64,000 bases of DNA from Microbacterium sp. STN6 (lineage in GTDB: Bacteria > Actinomycetota > Actinomycetes > Actinomycetales > Microbacteriaceae). A model generated the notes under the pieces. It saw nothing but the letters and a program-made list of their open reading frames with translations. It made no database searches and was not told the origin of the DNA. Every line of letters begins with the position of its first letter. Within the stretch, counting starts at the first letter, position 1. A program made the position numbers and the translations under genes. The stretch spans positions 62,001 through 126,000 of the forward strand of contig NZ_JAPMIT010000002.1 of the NCBI RefSeq assembly GCF_026410545.1, written 5' to 3'. Positions 1 through 8,439 of this stretch are shown piece after piece.

Positions 1-34
1 CATGTTAGTGAGCGCGGGCTGCGAGACTGGGAGC

Positions 35-853
35 ATGATCATCCTGGCCGCGACACCCATAGGCAATCTGAAGGATGCCTCGGCCCGCCTCGTCGACGCG
101 CTGAGCGTCGCCGAGACGGTCGCCGCGGAGGATACGCGGGTCGCCCAGCGACTGATGGCGGGTCTTGGCATCACCAACCGCCCCCGACTGATCGCCCTGC
201 ACGACCACAATGAGCGTGAGAAGGCGGCCGATCTCGTGGAGCTCGCACGCGATGCCGACCTGCTCGTGCTGAGCGACGCGGGCATGCCGACCGTCTCTGA
301 CCCGGGGTTCCACCTGGTCGAGGCTGCGGCCGCGGCGGGCGTCACCGTGACGGCGCTGCCTGGGCCTTCGGCCGTGCTGACGGCGCTCGCCGTGGCGGGC
401 ATGCCGACCGACCGATTCACGTTCGAGGGGTTCCTGCCGCGCAAGCCGGGTGATCGGGTGGCTCTGCTGCGGCGTCTCGCCGATGAGCAGCGCACCATGG
501 TGTTCTTCGAGTCGCCGAACCGGCTCGCGGCGGGGCTCGCCGACATCGCCTCCGTGTTCGGCGCCGAGCGACGCGTGGTGGTGTGCCGCGAACTGACGAA
601 GCTGCACGAGGAGGTGCGGCGCGGCAGCGCGGCCGAGCTGGCCGCCTGGGCCGCCGAGGGCGTGCGCGGCGAGATCTGCGTGGTGGTGGCCGGGGCGCCC
701 GCGCGCGACGCCGACCCGGCCGACGCGCTCGCGCAGGTTCTCGCGCTCGTCGCCGACGGGGTTCGACTGAAGGATGCGTCGGCCGAGGTCGCCGACGCCA
801 CCGGGCTGTCCCGGCGTGAGCTGTATCAGGCGGCGCTGGCTGCGCGTCGCTGA
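35..853 (+). CDS. rsmI: 16S rRNA (cytidine(1402)-2'-O)-methyltransferase
   Basis: RsmI methylates the ribose of C1402 in the decoding centre of 16S rRNA using S-adenosylmethionine. The 272-residue product has the family landmarks in order: ATPIGNL near residue 6, the SDAGMPTVSDPG loop near residue 84, GPSA, FEGFLP and FFESPNRL. An in-frame ATG at position 2 would add 11 residues, but the family begins almost directly with the first beta strand (MIILAATPIGNL), and a GGGAG lies just before the ATG at 35, so I chose 35. It ends in a spacer shared with a convergent gene. The SAM-binding tetrapyrrole-methylase fold and the motifs make the call secure. Confidence 0.95.
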   Translation: MIILAATPIGNLKDASARLVDALSVAETVAAEDTRVAQRLMAGLGITNRPRLIALHDHNEREKAADLVELARDADLLVLSDAGMPTVSDPGFHLVEAAAAAGVTVTALPGPSAVLTALAVAGMPTDRFTFEGFLPRKPGDRVALLRRLADEQRTMVFFESPNRLAAGLADIASVFGAERRVVVCRELTKLHEEVRRGSAAELAAWAAEGVRGEICVVVAGAPARDADPADALAQVLALVADGVRLKDASAEVADATGLSRRELYQAALAARR

Positions 854-912
854 GCGCTACGCGGCAGCGCTGTGAGCGCTGTGAGCCCTGTGAACGCGCG
901 ACGCTCTCGGGG

Positions 913-941
913 GCGGATGTGCGCGGGCAGCGCGCATCCGC
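913..941. terminator. Bidirectional hairpin between convergent genes
   Basis: A 12-bp stem (913-924 with 930-941, one G-T wobble) closes a 5-nt loop. It lies between the ends of rsmI and the leftward aldo-keto reductase. There is no T-run on either side, so termination is inferred from position and strength only. Confidence 0.55.
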
Positions 942-950
942 TACCCGTCG

Positions 951-1829
951 CTACGCGGCCTCGGTCGCGGGCGACGCGGAGAGGTACGCGATGGTCTCGC
1001 TCGAGAGAACGAGGTCGGCCGCCTTCGCCGAATCGGTGATGCTCTCGGGGCGGCTCGCTCCCGGGATCGGGATGATGAGGTGCGTGAGGCTGAGCTCCCA
1101 GGCGAGGGCAACCTGCTGCGGGCTCACCCCGTGCTCGTTCGCGACCTCGGTGAACGCCTGGCCCGCGCCGCCGAGGGTGTCGGAGCCGCGGATGCCGCCG
1201 AGCGGGCTCCACGGCAGGAAGTTCAGGCCGAGCTCGATGCACAGCTCGAGTTCTGGACCGCTCGCGCGGTGCGACGGCGAGAACTGGTTCTGCGCCGAGA
1301 CGAGGGAGCTGCCGAGCAGCTCGTGCGCCTGCCGAATCTGGTGCACGTCGGCGTTCGAGATGCCGACCATGCGTGCCACGCCGTCGTCGATGAGCTGGCG
1401 AAGGGCGCCGAGCGACTCCTCGTACGGCACCTCGGGGTCTGGCCGGTGGAACTGGTACAGGCCGATGCTGTCGACGCCCAGCCGGGCCGCGGACTCGCGC
1501 GCCGCCTTCGCCAGGTACTCGGGTGAACCATTGCGCTGCCACGGCCCGTCGTCCACGTGGATCAGCCCGCCTTTGGTCGCCACCAGAACGTGACCGGTGT
1601 CGCCGCCGTACGACTTCAGTGCCTCGGCGATGAGCAGCTCGTTGTGGCCCTGCCCGTCGGCGTCGAGCGTGTAGGCGTCGGCCGTATCGATGAAGGTGAC
1701 GCCGGCGTCGAGCGCCGCGTGAATGGTGGCGATCGACGTGTCGTGATCCTTGCGGCCCTGGACCGACATGGGCATGCCGCCGAGGCCGATCGCGCTGACA
1801 GTGTGGTTTCCGAGGGAGCGATGCTTCAT
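951..1829 (-). CDS. Aldo/keto reductase
   Basis: NAD(P)H-dependent (beta/alpha)8-barrel oxidoreductase of 292 residues; the physiological carbonyl substrate cannot be read from sequence. The catalytic tetrad is visible: D48 and Y53 in FIDTADAY, K86 in ATKGG and H128 in QFHRPD. C-terminal IPIPGASRPE matches the cofactor-binding segment of the YajO/Tas-like branch. The ATG at 1829 has no Shine-Dalgarno, but a TAGGGT box (1836-1841, reverse strand) ends 6 nt before it, which suggests a leaderless mRNA. It converges on rsmI and stands alone, so context adds nothing to the substrate question. Confidence 0.85.
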   Translation of the reverse strand: MKHRSLGNHTVSAIGLGGMPMSVQGRKDHDTSIATIHAALDAGVTFIDTADAYTLDADGQGHNELLIAEALKSYGGDTGHVLVATKGGLIHVDDGPWQRNGSPEYLAKAARESAARLGVDSIGLYQFHRPDPEVPYEESLGALRQLIDDGVARMVGISNADVHQIRQAHELLGSSLVSAQNQFSPSHRASGPELELCIELGLNFLPWSPLGGIRGSDTLGGAGQAFTEVANEHGVSPQQVALAWELSLTHLIIPIPGASRPESITDSAKAADLVLSSETIAYLSASPATEAA

Positions 1830-1842
1830 GCCTCGACCCTAG

Positions 1843-2103
1843 TCACGAGTCACGCCGCGCGCTGTGCAGCCAGCGCCCGCGCAGCACGGCGATGAGGCTC
1901 ACGGCCGACACGATCGCCCACACGCCCTCCAGCAGCAGGAACCCCCACTGCACCTCGATCACGGCCTGCACAGCGAGGACCGTGCTGCCGACCGTGTTGA
2001 GTACGAGGTACCAGAGCGACTTCTGATCGAGAACACCCCACTGCGCGAGCGCGAACCCGGCGAGCACGAGAAGCGACCCGACGACCTGCACGACCTGACC
2101 CAT
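1843..2103 (-). CDS. Small CBU_0592-type membrane protein
   Basis: An 86-residue integral membrane protein with three hydrophobic segments: about residues 4-20 (VVQVVGSLLVLAGFALAQ), 30-46 and 50-72, followed by a basic tail (RGRWLHSARR). The pattern resembles the CBU_0592 family, whose function is unknown to me. The ATG at 2103 is chosen because GGAGGTCGTC precedes it; an ATG at 2133 would add ten polar residues ahead of the first membrane segment. It lies 13 nt upstream of the aldo/keto reductase on the same strand, but the reductase appears to have its own promoter. Confidence 0.65.
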   Translation of the reverse strand: MGQVVQVVGSLLVLAGFALAQWGVLDQKSLWYLVLNTVGSTVLAVQAVIEVQWGFLLLEGVWAIVSAVSLIAVLRGRWLHSARRDS

Positions 2104-2210
2104 GACGACCTCCGTTGCATCGTCTTGTCGCACTGCCGGGTACGATGCGCTCGTCCGGGGAGCGCCCGAGTGGTCGGAGCCCCACGCGGCATCCTATGCT
2201 CTGCCGTTCA

Positions 2211-2282
2211 TCAGGAGGAATCCGGCGGCACGCCGCGTAGCCAGCGTGGGGTGACGGCGTGTCGGGCGATTTCTCCTGCTGA
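2211..2282. repeat. 72-bp palindromic dispersed repeat, copy 1
   Basis: The arms begin TCAGGAGGAATC and end TTTCTCCTGCTGA, so the whole element can fold on itself, with an inner CACGCCG/CGGCGTG pair. A second copy of exactly the same length lies at 6825-6896; 54 of 72 positions match, and the central GTGACGGCGTG sits at the same offset in both. Confidence 0.75.
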
Positions 2283-2468
2283 GTGACAGGGACAGCAGTG
2301 CGCGACGGGCGGCGGCCGGGGCGGGGCGGTGGGCGTCTCACGGCGGCGGCCGGGCGCGGGCGGTGGGCGGCTCGCGGGGCACGACGGGCGCGGACGGTGG
2401 GCAGTGCGCGACGGGCGGCGTGTGGCACGCATCCGCTCGCACGCCTACCGTGGGCCTCGAGCGCGTTG

Positions 2469-2504
2469 AGTGGCGCCACCCCGCGAGCGCAGCGGGGTGC
2501 CACT
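2469..2504. repeat. Bulged inverted repeat
   Basis: AGTGGC and ACCCCGC pair with GCGGGGT and GCCACT, leaving a 3-nt bulge and a 7-nt loop. No T-run follows. It may be a structured leader for the downstream DoxX-like gene or simply part of the repeat-rich spacer. Confidence 0.4.
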
Positions 2505-2506
2505 TC

Positions 2507-2580
2507 GCGAGAGCGCAACGCCGGGGCGCGCAACGGCACGAGAGCGCAACGGCACGAGAGCGCAACGCACGAGATCTCAA
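2507..2580. repeat. Degenerate tandem repeat, unit about 15-16 bp
   Basis: The unit CACGAGAGCGCAACG(G) occurs cleanly at 2537-2552 and 2553-2567, with a partial copy at 2568-2580 and diverged copies to the left. It ends just upstream of the Shine-Dalgarno of the next gene. Confidence 0.65.
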
Positions 2581-2598
2581 CCGTATGAAGGAGTGAGG

Positions 2599-3096
2599 AT
2601 GGGCACGGGAAGGCTGGCTCTGCGACTCGTCGTCGGCGGGCTGTTCATGGGGCACGGGCTGCAGAAGCTCAAGGGCTGGTTCGGCGGCCCGGGGCTCGAG
2701 GGCACCGAATCGATGATGGAGTCGATGGACATGAAACCCGCGCGCGCGAACGCCATCGCAGTGGGCGTCGCCGAGACCGCGGGCGGCGCGCTGATCGCCG
2801 CAGGCCTCGCCACACCCGTCGCCGCCGCCACGGTGATCGGCGTGATGACGACCGCGGTGCGCAAGGTGCACCTGAAGAACGGGCTGTGGAACGGCAACGG
2901 CGGCTACGAGTTCAACCTGCTCATGGGCGTCGCCGCGCTGTCGCTCGCCGAAGACGGCCCGGGCAAGTACTCGCTCGACGCCGCCCGCGGCCACGTGCAC
3001 AAGGGCCGCCTGTGGGGACTGTTCGCCATGGTCGGCGGGGTGGCCGGCTCCATGGCCATGGTGGCCATGGGTCGCCGCGGTTGGGGCCAAAAGTAG
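2599..3096 (+). CDS. DoxX family membrane protein
   Basis: A 165-residue four-helix membrane protein of the DoxX family. The diagnostic N-terminus GGLFMGHGLQKLKGWFGGPGL is followed by a helix of small residues (AIAVGVAETAGGALIAAGLATPV), a basic loop VRKVHLKNG, the GYEFNLLM segment typical of the third helix, and a final hydrophobic helix near residue 145. The ATG at 2599 has GGAGTGAGG before it; earlier in-frame starts would translate the tandem repeat. DoxX proteins are linked in other bacteria to redox homeostasis at the membrane, but the role here is not determined. The gene stands alone. Confidence 0.85.
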   Translation: MGTGRLALRLVVGGLFMGHGLQKLKGWFGGPGLEGTESMMESMDMKPARANAIAVGVAETAGGALIAAGLATPVAAATVIGVMTTAVRKVHLKNGLWNGNGGYEFNLLMGVAALSLAEDGPGKYSLDAARGHVHKGRLWGLFAMVGGVAGSMAMVAMGRRGWGQK

Positions 3097-3232
3097 TCAG
3101 GCCGCCGGCAAGCAGCCCGGCAGGCAGCCGACAAGCAGCAGGCAGACAGCCGACAGGCAGGCCGGCAAGCAGCCGGCAGGCAGCCGACAGGCAGACCGGC
3201 AAGCAGCAGGCAGGCAGCCCGGCAGGCGAGAG
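3097..3232. repeat. Tetranucleotide-based low-complexity tract
   Basis: About 135 bp built almost only from GCAG/GACA/GGCA/AGCA-type tetranucleotides, with larger units such as CAGCCGACAGGCAG recurring. It starts at the stop codon of the DoxX-like gene and ends about 55 nt before metG. There are no regular spacers, so it is not a CRISPR. Confidence 0.85.
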
Positions 3233-3265
3233 GGCAGCCACGACGGCGAATCGGATGCGCGTGGC

Positions 3266-3286
3266 GCGACCTTTAGGATAGGTCGC
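3266..3286 (+). promoter_or_regulatory. metG promoter and start-proximal hairpin
   Basis: TAGGAT at 3274-3279 is a good -10 box ending 7 nt before the metG ATG, implying transcription starts at or next to the start codon. The box lies in the loop of a perfect 7-bp inverted repeat, GCGACCT (3266-3272) with AGGTCGC (3280-3286). I see no convincing -35 box. Confidence 0.5.
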
Positions 3287-4867
3287 ATGCGCGACGGCTC
3301 GTCCTTCTTCATCACCACCCCCATCTTCTACGTGAACGACGTGCCGCACATCGGCCACGCATACACCGAGGTGGCGGCAGATGTGCTCGCGCGCTGGCAC
3401 CGCCAGTCGGGCGACGACACGTGGCTGCTCACGGGCACCGACGAGCACGGCCAGAAGATCCTGCGCACCGCCACGGCCAACGGCACGACGCCGAAGGAGT
3501 GGGCCGACAAGCTCGTGGCCGAGGCCTGGCAGCCGCTGCTCGAGACCGTCGACATCGCGAACGACGACTTCATTCGCACCACCGATCCGCGCCACGAAGA
3601 GAACGTGCAGAAGTTCCTGCAGCGCCTCTACGACGCCGGCCACATCTACGCCGGCGAGTACGAGGCGCTGTACTGCGTCGGCTGCGAGGAGTTCAAGCCC
3701 TCAAGCGAGACGCTCGATGGCACCGGCGAGTACGAGGGCCAGAAGGTGTGTGCCATCCACTCGAAGCCGCTCGAGCTGCTGCAGGAGAAGAACTACTTCT
3801 TCCGCATGAGCGACTTCGCCGACCGCCTGCTCGCGCTCTACGAGAGCCGTCCCGAGTTCGTGCAGCCGGAGTCGGTGCGCAACGAGGTCGTCTCGTTCGT
3901 GCGCCAGGGCCTCAGCGATCTCTCGATCTCGCGCTCCAGCTTCGACTGGGGCATCAAGGTGCCGTGGGATGAGTCGCACGTCGTCTACGTGTGGTTCGAC
4001 GCCCTGCTCAACTACATCACCGCCATCGGCTACGGCCAGGATGAGGCCGAGTTCGACCGCCGCTGGCCCGGCACCCACATCGTGGGCAAGGACATCGTGC
4101 GCTTCCATGCCGTCATCTGGCCCGCCATGCTCATGGCCGCCGGGCTCGAGGTGCCGGAGGCGGTGTTCGGCCACGGCTGGCTGCTGGTGGGCGGCGAGAA
4201 GATGTCGAAGTCGAAGCTCACGGGCATCGCGCCCACGCAGATCACCGACACGTTCGGCTCAGACGCGTTCCGCTACTACTTCATGCGCGCCATTAACTTC
4301 GGCCAGGACGGCTCCTTCAGCTGGGAGGATCTCGCCGCCCGCTACCAGGCCGAACTCGCCAACGGCTTCGGCAACCTTGCCTCGCGCGTCATCGCGATGG
4401 TCACGAAGTACTTCGACGGCGTCGTGCCGGCCGCTGGGGAGCCGGGTGCGGCCAAGCGCGCCGTGCAGAAAGTGGTGGCGGATGCCGCAACGCACGCCGA
4501 CGCCGCGATCGACTCGTTCGCGGTGCACGACGCGCTCGCCGCGATCTGGCGCATCGTCGACGAGCTGAACGGCTACATCACCGCCCAGGAGCCGTGGGTG
4601 CTGGCGAAGGATGAGGCGAGCCGCGAGCGGCTCGGCACCGTTCTTTACACGGCGGCCGAAGGCCTGCGCGCCCTCGCCGTGCTGCTGAGCCCCGTCATTC
4701 CGGTCGCCACGACGAAGCTGTGGGCCGCGCTGGGCGCCGAGGAGGCGCTCGGCGCTCTTCAGGCGCAGCCGCTGCGCGAGGCGGGCCGCTGGGGTCAGTT
4801 GCCGCCGGGCACTCGGGTGTCGGCGCTCGCCGCCCTGTTCCCGCGCATCGAGAACGTGAGTGAGTGA
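3287..4867 (+). CDS. metG: Methionine--tRNA ligase
   Basis: MetG charges tRNA-Met with methionine in the cytoplasm, supplying initiation and elongation. The 526-residue class I synthetase shows HIGH at residues 21-24, the KMSKS loop at 305-309 and one CxxC pair (C130, C133) plus a later Cys/His pair in the zinc-knuckle insertion. The C-terminal alpha-helical anticodon-binding domain follows, with no dimerisation or EMAP domain, so it is the shorter form. It probably starts leaderless, since no Shine-Dalgarno lies before the ATG. The stop overlaps the GTG start of tatD (GTGA), so the two are co-transcribed and probably translationally coupled. Confidence 0.97.
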   Translation: MRDGSSFFITTPIFYVNDVPHIGHAYTEVAADVLARWHRQSGDDTWLLTGTDEHGQKILRTATANGTTPKEWADKLVAEAWQPLLETVDIANDDFIRTTDPRHEENVQKFLQRLYDAGHIYAGEYEALYCVGCEEFKPSSETLDGTGEYEGQKVCAIHSKPLELLQEKNYFFRMSDFADRLLALYESRPEFVQPESVRNEVVSFVRQGLSDLSISRSSFDWGIKVPWDESHVVYVWFDALLNYITAIGYGQDEAEFDRRWPGTHIVGKDIVRFHAVIWPAMLMAAGLEVPEAVFGHGWLLVGGEKMSKSKLTGIAPTQITDTFGSDAFRYYFMRAINFGQDGSFSWEDLAARYQAELANGFGNLASRVIAMVTKYFDGVVPAAGEPGAAKRAVQKVVADAATHADAAIDSFAVHDALAAIWRIVDELNGYITAQEPWVLAKDEASRERLGTVLYTAAEGLRALAVLLSPVIPVATTKLWAALGAEEALGALQAQPLREAGRWGQLPPGTRVSALAALFPRIENVSE

Positions 4868-5811
4868 CGGTGACCGAGATGAGCGAGGCGCAGCACGCCC
4901 GGCACCGAGCCGAAGAGGAGCAGAGCGGGTACCCGCCGATCCCCGAGGCGCTCGTCGTGCCCGTGTACGACAACCACACGCACATCGACCCGCCAGCAGG
5001 TGAGGCGCGCCTGGCCGAGCCGCTCGACTACCGCGAACAGCTCGACCGCGCGTCGAGCGTGGGCGTGCGCGGGGTGGTTCAGGTCGGCACCGACGTCGCC
5101 TCGTCGACGTGGTCGGCCGAGACGGCCGCGATCGAGCCGCGCATGCTGGCGGCCGTGGCCATCCACCCCAATGATGCGCCCGAGCTCGACGTGCGCGGCG
5201 AGCTCGACGACGCGCTCGCGGAGATCGCCGAGCTCGCGACCCGCCCACGCGTGCGTGCCGTGGGCGAGACCGGGCTCGACTTCTTCCGCACCGAGGAGCC
5301 CGGCCGCGCGGCGCAGCTGCGCTCGTTCGAGGCGCACATCGAGATGGCGAAGCAGAACGATCTGGCCCTGCAGATTCACGACCGGGACGCGCACGACGAC
5401 GTCATTGCAACCCTGAAGCGCGTCGGCGCGCCTGAGCGAACCGTGTTCCACTGCTTCTCCGGCGGCGCCGAGCTGGCCGAGCTGTGCGCGGACAACGGCT
5501 GGTACATGTCGTTCGCGGGCACCGTGACGTTCAAGAACGCGTCGGCGCTGCGTGAGGCGCTTGCGGTGGCACCCCGCTCGCTTCTGCTCATCGAGACGGA
5601 TGCGCCATACCTCACCCCGACCCCTCACCGCGGGCGGCCCAACGCGCCGTACCTGATCCCGCACACGCTGCGGGCGATGGCGGCGAGCCTCGGCACCGAG
5701 GCGTCGATGCTCGCGGCGCAGATCTCGTCGAACACCGAGCAGGTGTACGGGCGGTGGGATGCCGAGCCGGTGAGCGCGCCGCCCGCCGAGCCGAGCGGGG
5801 CGGTGGCGTGA
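4864..5811 (+). CDS. tatD: TatD family metal-dependent hydrolase
   Basis: A 315-residue TIM-barrel amidohydrolase-like nuclease of the TatD/YcfH family, associated with DNA 3'-end processing and quality control. The metal-binding pattern is present: H38 and H40 in the N-terminal NHTHID, then [21 protein letters not shown] and ETDAPYLTP. There is an N-terminal extension of about 30 polar residues relative to shorter homologues; an in-frame ATG at 4879 is an alternative start, but the GTG at 4864 overlaps the metG stop, which favours coupling. The metG-tatD-rsmA order is common in actinobacteria. Confidence 0.9.
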   Translation: MTVTEMSEAQHARHRAEEEQSGYPPIPEALVVPVYDNHTHIDPPAGEARLAEPLDYREQLDRASSVGVRGVVQVGTDVASSTWSAETAAIEPRMLAAVAIHPNDAPELDVRGELDDALAEIAELATRPRVRAVGETGLDFFRTEEPGRAAQLRSFEAHIEMAKQNDLALQIHDRDAHDDVIATLKRVGAPERTVFHCFSGGAELAELCADNGWYMSFAGTVTFKNASALREALAVAPRSLLLIETDAPYLTPTPHRGRPNAPYLIPHTLRAMAASLGTEASMLAAQISSNTEQVYGRWDAEPVSAPPAEPSGAVA

Positions 5812-5881
5812 GCGTTCGCGCGAGCGGGCGCGCAGCCGGCCGCGCCGAGTGCGATCGCTCCGGCTCGCACCGGACGCCGCG

Positions 5882-6730
5882 ATGAAGCTGCTCGGGCCGG
5901 CGGAGATTCGCGACCTCGCTGACCTGCTGAATCTGACGCCCACGAAGAAGCTGGGCCAGAACTTCGTGATGGATGCGAACACCGTGCGCCGCATCGTGCG
6001 GGTGGCCGGGGTCGAGCCTGGCGACACGGTGCTGGAGGTCGGGCCGGGACTCGGCTCGCTCACGCTGGGACTGCTCGAGGCGGCCGCATCCGTCGTGGCG
6101 GTGGAGATCGACGGCAGGCTCGCCGAGCAGCTGCCGGTGACGGTTGGCCAGCTCGCCGGCGTCGAGGATGCCGCGCGGCTGACCGTCGTGCATGCGGACG
6201 CGCTGCGGGTCACGCAGCTGCCCGCCGAGCCGATGCGCCTGGTGGCGAACCTGCCGTACAACGTGTCGGTGCCCGTGCTGCTGCACCTGCTCGAGCACGT
6301 CGATTCGATTCGCTCAGGCGTGGTCATGGTGCAGGCCGAGGTCGGCGTGCGGCTGGCGGCCGGGCCGGGGTCGAAGGCGTACGGATCGCCGAGCGTGAAG
6401 GCCGCATGGTACGGCGAATGGCGTACGGCGGGTCAGGTGAGCAGGCAGGTGTTCTGGCCGGTGCCGAACGTGGATTCGATCCTCGTCGCCTTCGAGCGGC
6501 ACGCCGCCCAGCCGGGCGACGAGGCGCTGCGGCGGCGCACGTTCGAGATCGTCGACGCTGCGTTCGGCCAGCGGCGCAAGATGCTGCGGCAGGCGCTCGC
6601 GGGTGTGTTCGGGGATGCGGCAGCGGCATCCGCTGTTCTTCAGGCGGCGGGTGTTGAGCCGACGAAACGCGGCGAGCAGCTGGTGCTCGCCGACTTCGTG
6701 GCGATCGCGCGAACCCCTCACGCGGGCTGA
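5882..6730 (+). CDS. rsmA: 16S rRNA dimethyladenosine transferase
   Basis: RsmA (KsgA) dimethylates A1518 and A1519 of 16S rRNA, a late step in 30S assembly. From the ATG at 5882 the product is 282 residues: GQNF near residue 25, the SAM motif [10 protein letters not shown] near residue 53, acidic motif AVEID near residue 78, and the catalytic NLPYN motif near residue 122. An ATG at 5849 would add 11 unconserved residues. Its stop codon lies inside a palindromic repeat element that begins at 6725. In many actinobacteria ispE follows directly; here a reverse-strand monooxygenase separates them. Confidence 0.95.
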   Translation: MKLLGPAEIRDLADLLNLTPTKKLGQNFVMDANTVRRIVRVAGVEPGDTVLEVGPGLGSLTLGLLEAAASVVAVEIDGRLAEQLPVTVGQLAGVEDAARLTVVHADALRVTQLPAEPMRLVANLPYNVSVPVLLHLLEHVDSIRSGVVMVQAEVGVRLAAGPGSKAYGSPSVKAAWYGEWRTAGQVSRQVFWPVPNVDSILVAFERHAAQPGDEALRRRTFEIVDAAFGQRRKMLRQALAGVFGDAAAASAVLQAAGVEPTKRGEQLVLADFVAIARTPHAG

Positions 6731-6794
6731 GGAGGCCGCATCGCGGCCGTGTCGCGCGGGTTGAGGAGGCCGTATCGCGGCCGTCTCGAAACCC
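6725..6794. repeat. Paired copies of a GGTYGAGGAGGC palindromic element
   Basis: Two copies with a 34-bp period. The second (6759-6794) begins GGTTGAGGAGGCC and ends GGCCGTCTCGAAACCC around a short loop. The same architecture (GGTCGAGGAGGCGCC ... GGCGCCGTCTCGAGACC) appears inside the ABC-F gene at 14263-14335. The first copy covers the rsmA stop codon. Confidence 0.75.
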
Positions 6795-6824
6795 GGCTGC
6801 CCCCACTGCGGCACGTGCGGCTAT

Positions 6825-6896
6825 TCAGGAAGAATCCTGCGAAACGCCGTCGCCGCACGCTGCGGTGACGGCGTGCCGCGCGAATCCTCCTGCTGA
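6825..6896. repeat. 72-bp palindromic dispersed repeat, copy 2
   Basis: Second copy of the element at 2211-2282, same length and orientation. Arms TCAGGAAGAATCC and GAATCCTCCTGCTGA are complementary. It lies between rsmA and the end of the leftward monooxygenase gene, where it could also act as a transcription end signal. Confidence 0.75.
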
Positions 6897-6946
6897 AGCG
6901 CACATGGGTGAGGTGCACGCCAAACGGAAGAGCCGCGTCACCCTCC

Positions 6947-8326
6947 CTACAGGTTCGCCCCGCCGCGGTACCTCGCCCCCGGATGCGTCTCGGGCAGCCG
7001 CGTGTGGCCCGCGCCGAACAGCCGCTCGCGCAGGGTCGCGTGCTCGTACCGCGTGCGGTAGAGGCCGCGCCGCTGCAACTCGGGCACGACGTACTCCACG
7101 AAGTCCTCGGCGCTGCCCGGCGTCAGGAACTGCCGCAGGTTGAACCCGTCGAGGTCGGTCTCGCGCACCCAGCGCTCCACCGCATCCGCAACATCGTTCG
7201 GCGAGCCCGCGACATAGAACGGGTTCGTGTCGAAGCGGGTGAGCTTGTCGAGCGCGTCGCCCACCGTTGCGTCAGGCGGGTAGCGGCGGCTGCGAGCAGA
7301 GTTGTCGCGGCCGGCGACCGCCTCGGCGGCCAGAATGTCGGCGATCACCGCATCCCTCGGATACGCCGCGAGGTCGATGCCACCGCCGCCCGCATGGGCA
7401 AGATACCCCTCGGCCGACGACAGCCTGCGGTACTCATCTGCCTTCGCCTGCGCGCTCTCGCGATCCTTGTCGACGATGATCACGGCGCTTGCGAACGTCT
7501 TGATGTTCTGCCCGCCACGCCCGTTCTCATCGGCCAGGCGACGGATGTCCGCGACGTTGTCGCGGTACTGCTCGAGCGTCGACCCGCCCACGAACACGGC
7601 CTCGGCGTGCTTTGCGGCGAACGCCTTGCCCGCCGGGCTGCTGCCGGCTTGGAACAGCACCGGAGTGCGCTGCGTCGACGGCTCGGTCAGATGTGGGCCG
7701 GCGACACGGTAGTGCTCGCCGCGGTGGTTGATGTAGCGCACCTTGGCGGGGTCGGTGTAGACACGGTGCTCGCGGTCCTGCAGCACGGCGTCGTCGTCCC
7801 ACGAGCCCTCCCACAGCTTGTACAGCACGTCGAGGTACTCATCGGCGATGGCGTAGCGGTCGTCGTGAGCGATCTCATCGTCGAGGCCGAAGTTGCGGGC
7901 CGCATTCGGCAGGTACGACGTGACGATGTTCCAGCCGAAGCGGCCCTTGGTGAGGTGGTCGAGGGTGGAGGCGCGACGCGCGAAGGCGAACGGCGGCTCG
8001 TACGTTGTCGAGAACGTGGCAGCGAATCCGAGGTTCGTGGTGACGGCCGCCATCGCGGGGATCACGAGCAGCGGGTCGTTGCTCGGAATCTGCACGGCCT
8101 CGCGCACGGCCGTTTCGGGGCCGGCGCGGTATCCGTCATACGCGCCGATCACGTCGGCAAGGAAGACAGCGTCGAACAGGCCTTCCTCGAGCAGCTTCGC
8201 TTCCTCGATCCAGAAGTCGAGGTCGTTGAAGCGGTGCCGGTTGTTCTCAGGGTGCACCCACAGCCCGTGCGAGATGTGCCCCACCGTGTTCATCTCGAAC
8301 AGGTTGAACGAGATCTGCTTCGTCAT
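6947..8326 (-). CDS. NtaA/SnaA/DszA-type FMN-dependent monooxygenase
   Basis: A 459-residue LLM-class (luciferase-like) monooxygenase of the NtaA/SnaA/DszA branch, which uses FMNH2 from a partner reductase to oxidise small organic substrates. Family landmarks are FDAVFLADV near residue 52, the GRFGWNIVTSYL loop near residue 128, LYKLWEGSWDDDA, and PVLFQAGSSPAGKAFAAKHAEAVF near residue 222. The ATG at 8326 follows AAGGAG. No flavin reductase or sulfur or aminocarboxylate gene is nearby, so the substrate is open. It lies reversed between rsmA and ispE next to palindromic repeats, suggesting local insertion or rearrangement. Confidence 0.85.
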   Translation of the reverse strand: MTKQISFNLFEMNTVGHISHGLWVHPENNRHRFNDLDFWIEEAKLLEEGLFDAVFLADVIGAYDGYRAGPETAVREAVQIPSNDPLLVIPAMAAVTTNLGFAATFSTTYEPPFAFARRASTLDHLTKGRFGWNIVTSYLPNAARNFGLDDEIAHDDRYAIADEYLDVLYKLWEGSWDDDAVLQDREHRVYTDPAKVRYINHRGEHYRVAGPHLTEPSTQRTPVLFQAGSSPAGKAFAAKHAEAVFVGGSTLEQYRDNVADIRRLADENGRGGQNIKTFASAVIIVDKDRESAQAKADEYRRLSSAEGYLAHAGGGGIDLAAYPRDAVIADILAAEAVAGRDNSARSRRYPPDATVGDALDKLTRFDTNPFYVAGSPNDVADAVERWVRETDLDGFNLRQFLTPGSAEDFVEYVVPELQRRGLYRTRYEHATLRERLFGAGHTRLPETHPGARYRGGANL

Positions 8327-8439
8327 CGCTTCTCCTTCTCAGCCGAGTTCATCATCGCGAGCCGGGAGCCCCGGCCGCGAATCGTGTTGCGAATTGTGCA
8401 GAAGCATGACGCCCGGCGACGCTGCGTTAGGTTGGAGGA

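Larger units (their letters stand above)
2104..2598. other. Intergenic region with repeats, 495 nt
   Basis: No gene is supported here; the reading frames present are low-complexity Arg/Gly/Pro-rich translations. It holds a 72-bp palindromic repeat (2211-2282), a G-rich stretch (about 2290-2410), a bulged hairpin (2469-2504) and a degenerate 15-16 bp tandem repeat (2507-2580). It separates two divergently transcribed small membrane-protein genes. Confidence 0.6.

Noticed and set aside
2290-2345. G-quadruplex in the G-rich spacer
   Set aside because: G-runs are present but loop lengths are at or beyond the usual limit, and such runs are expected by chance at this GC content.
2283-2588. Open frames in the G-rich spacer before the DoxX-like gene
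   Set aside because: Low-complexity Arg/Gly translation through repeats, with no start signals.
3097-3232. CRISPR-like repeat region
   Set aside because: No constant repeat with unique spacers; it is a simple tetranucleotide tract and no cas genes are present.
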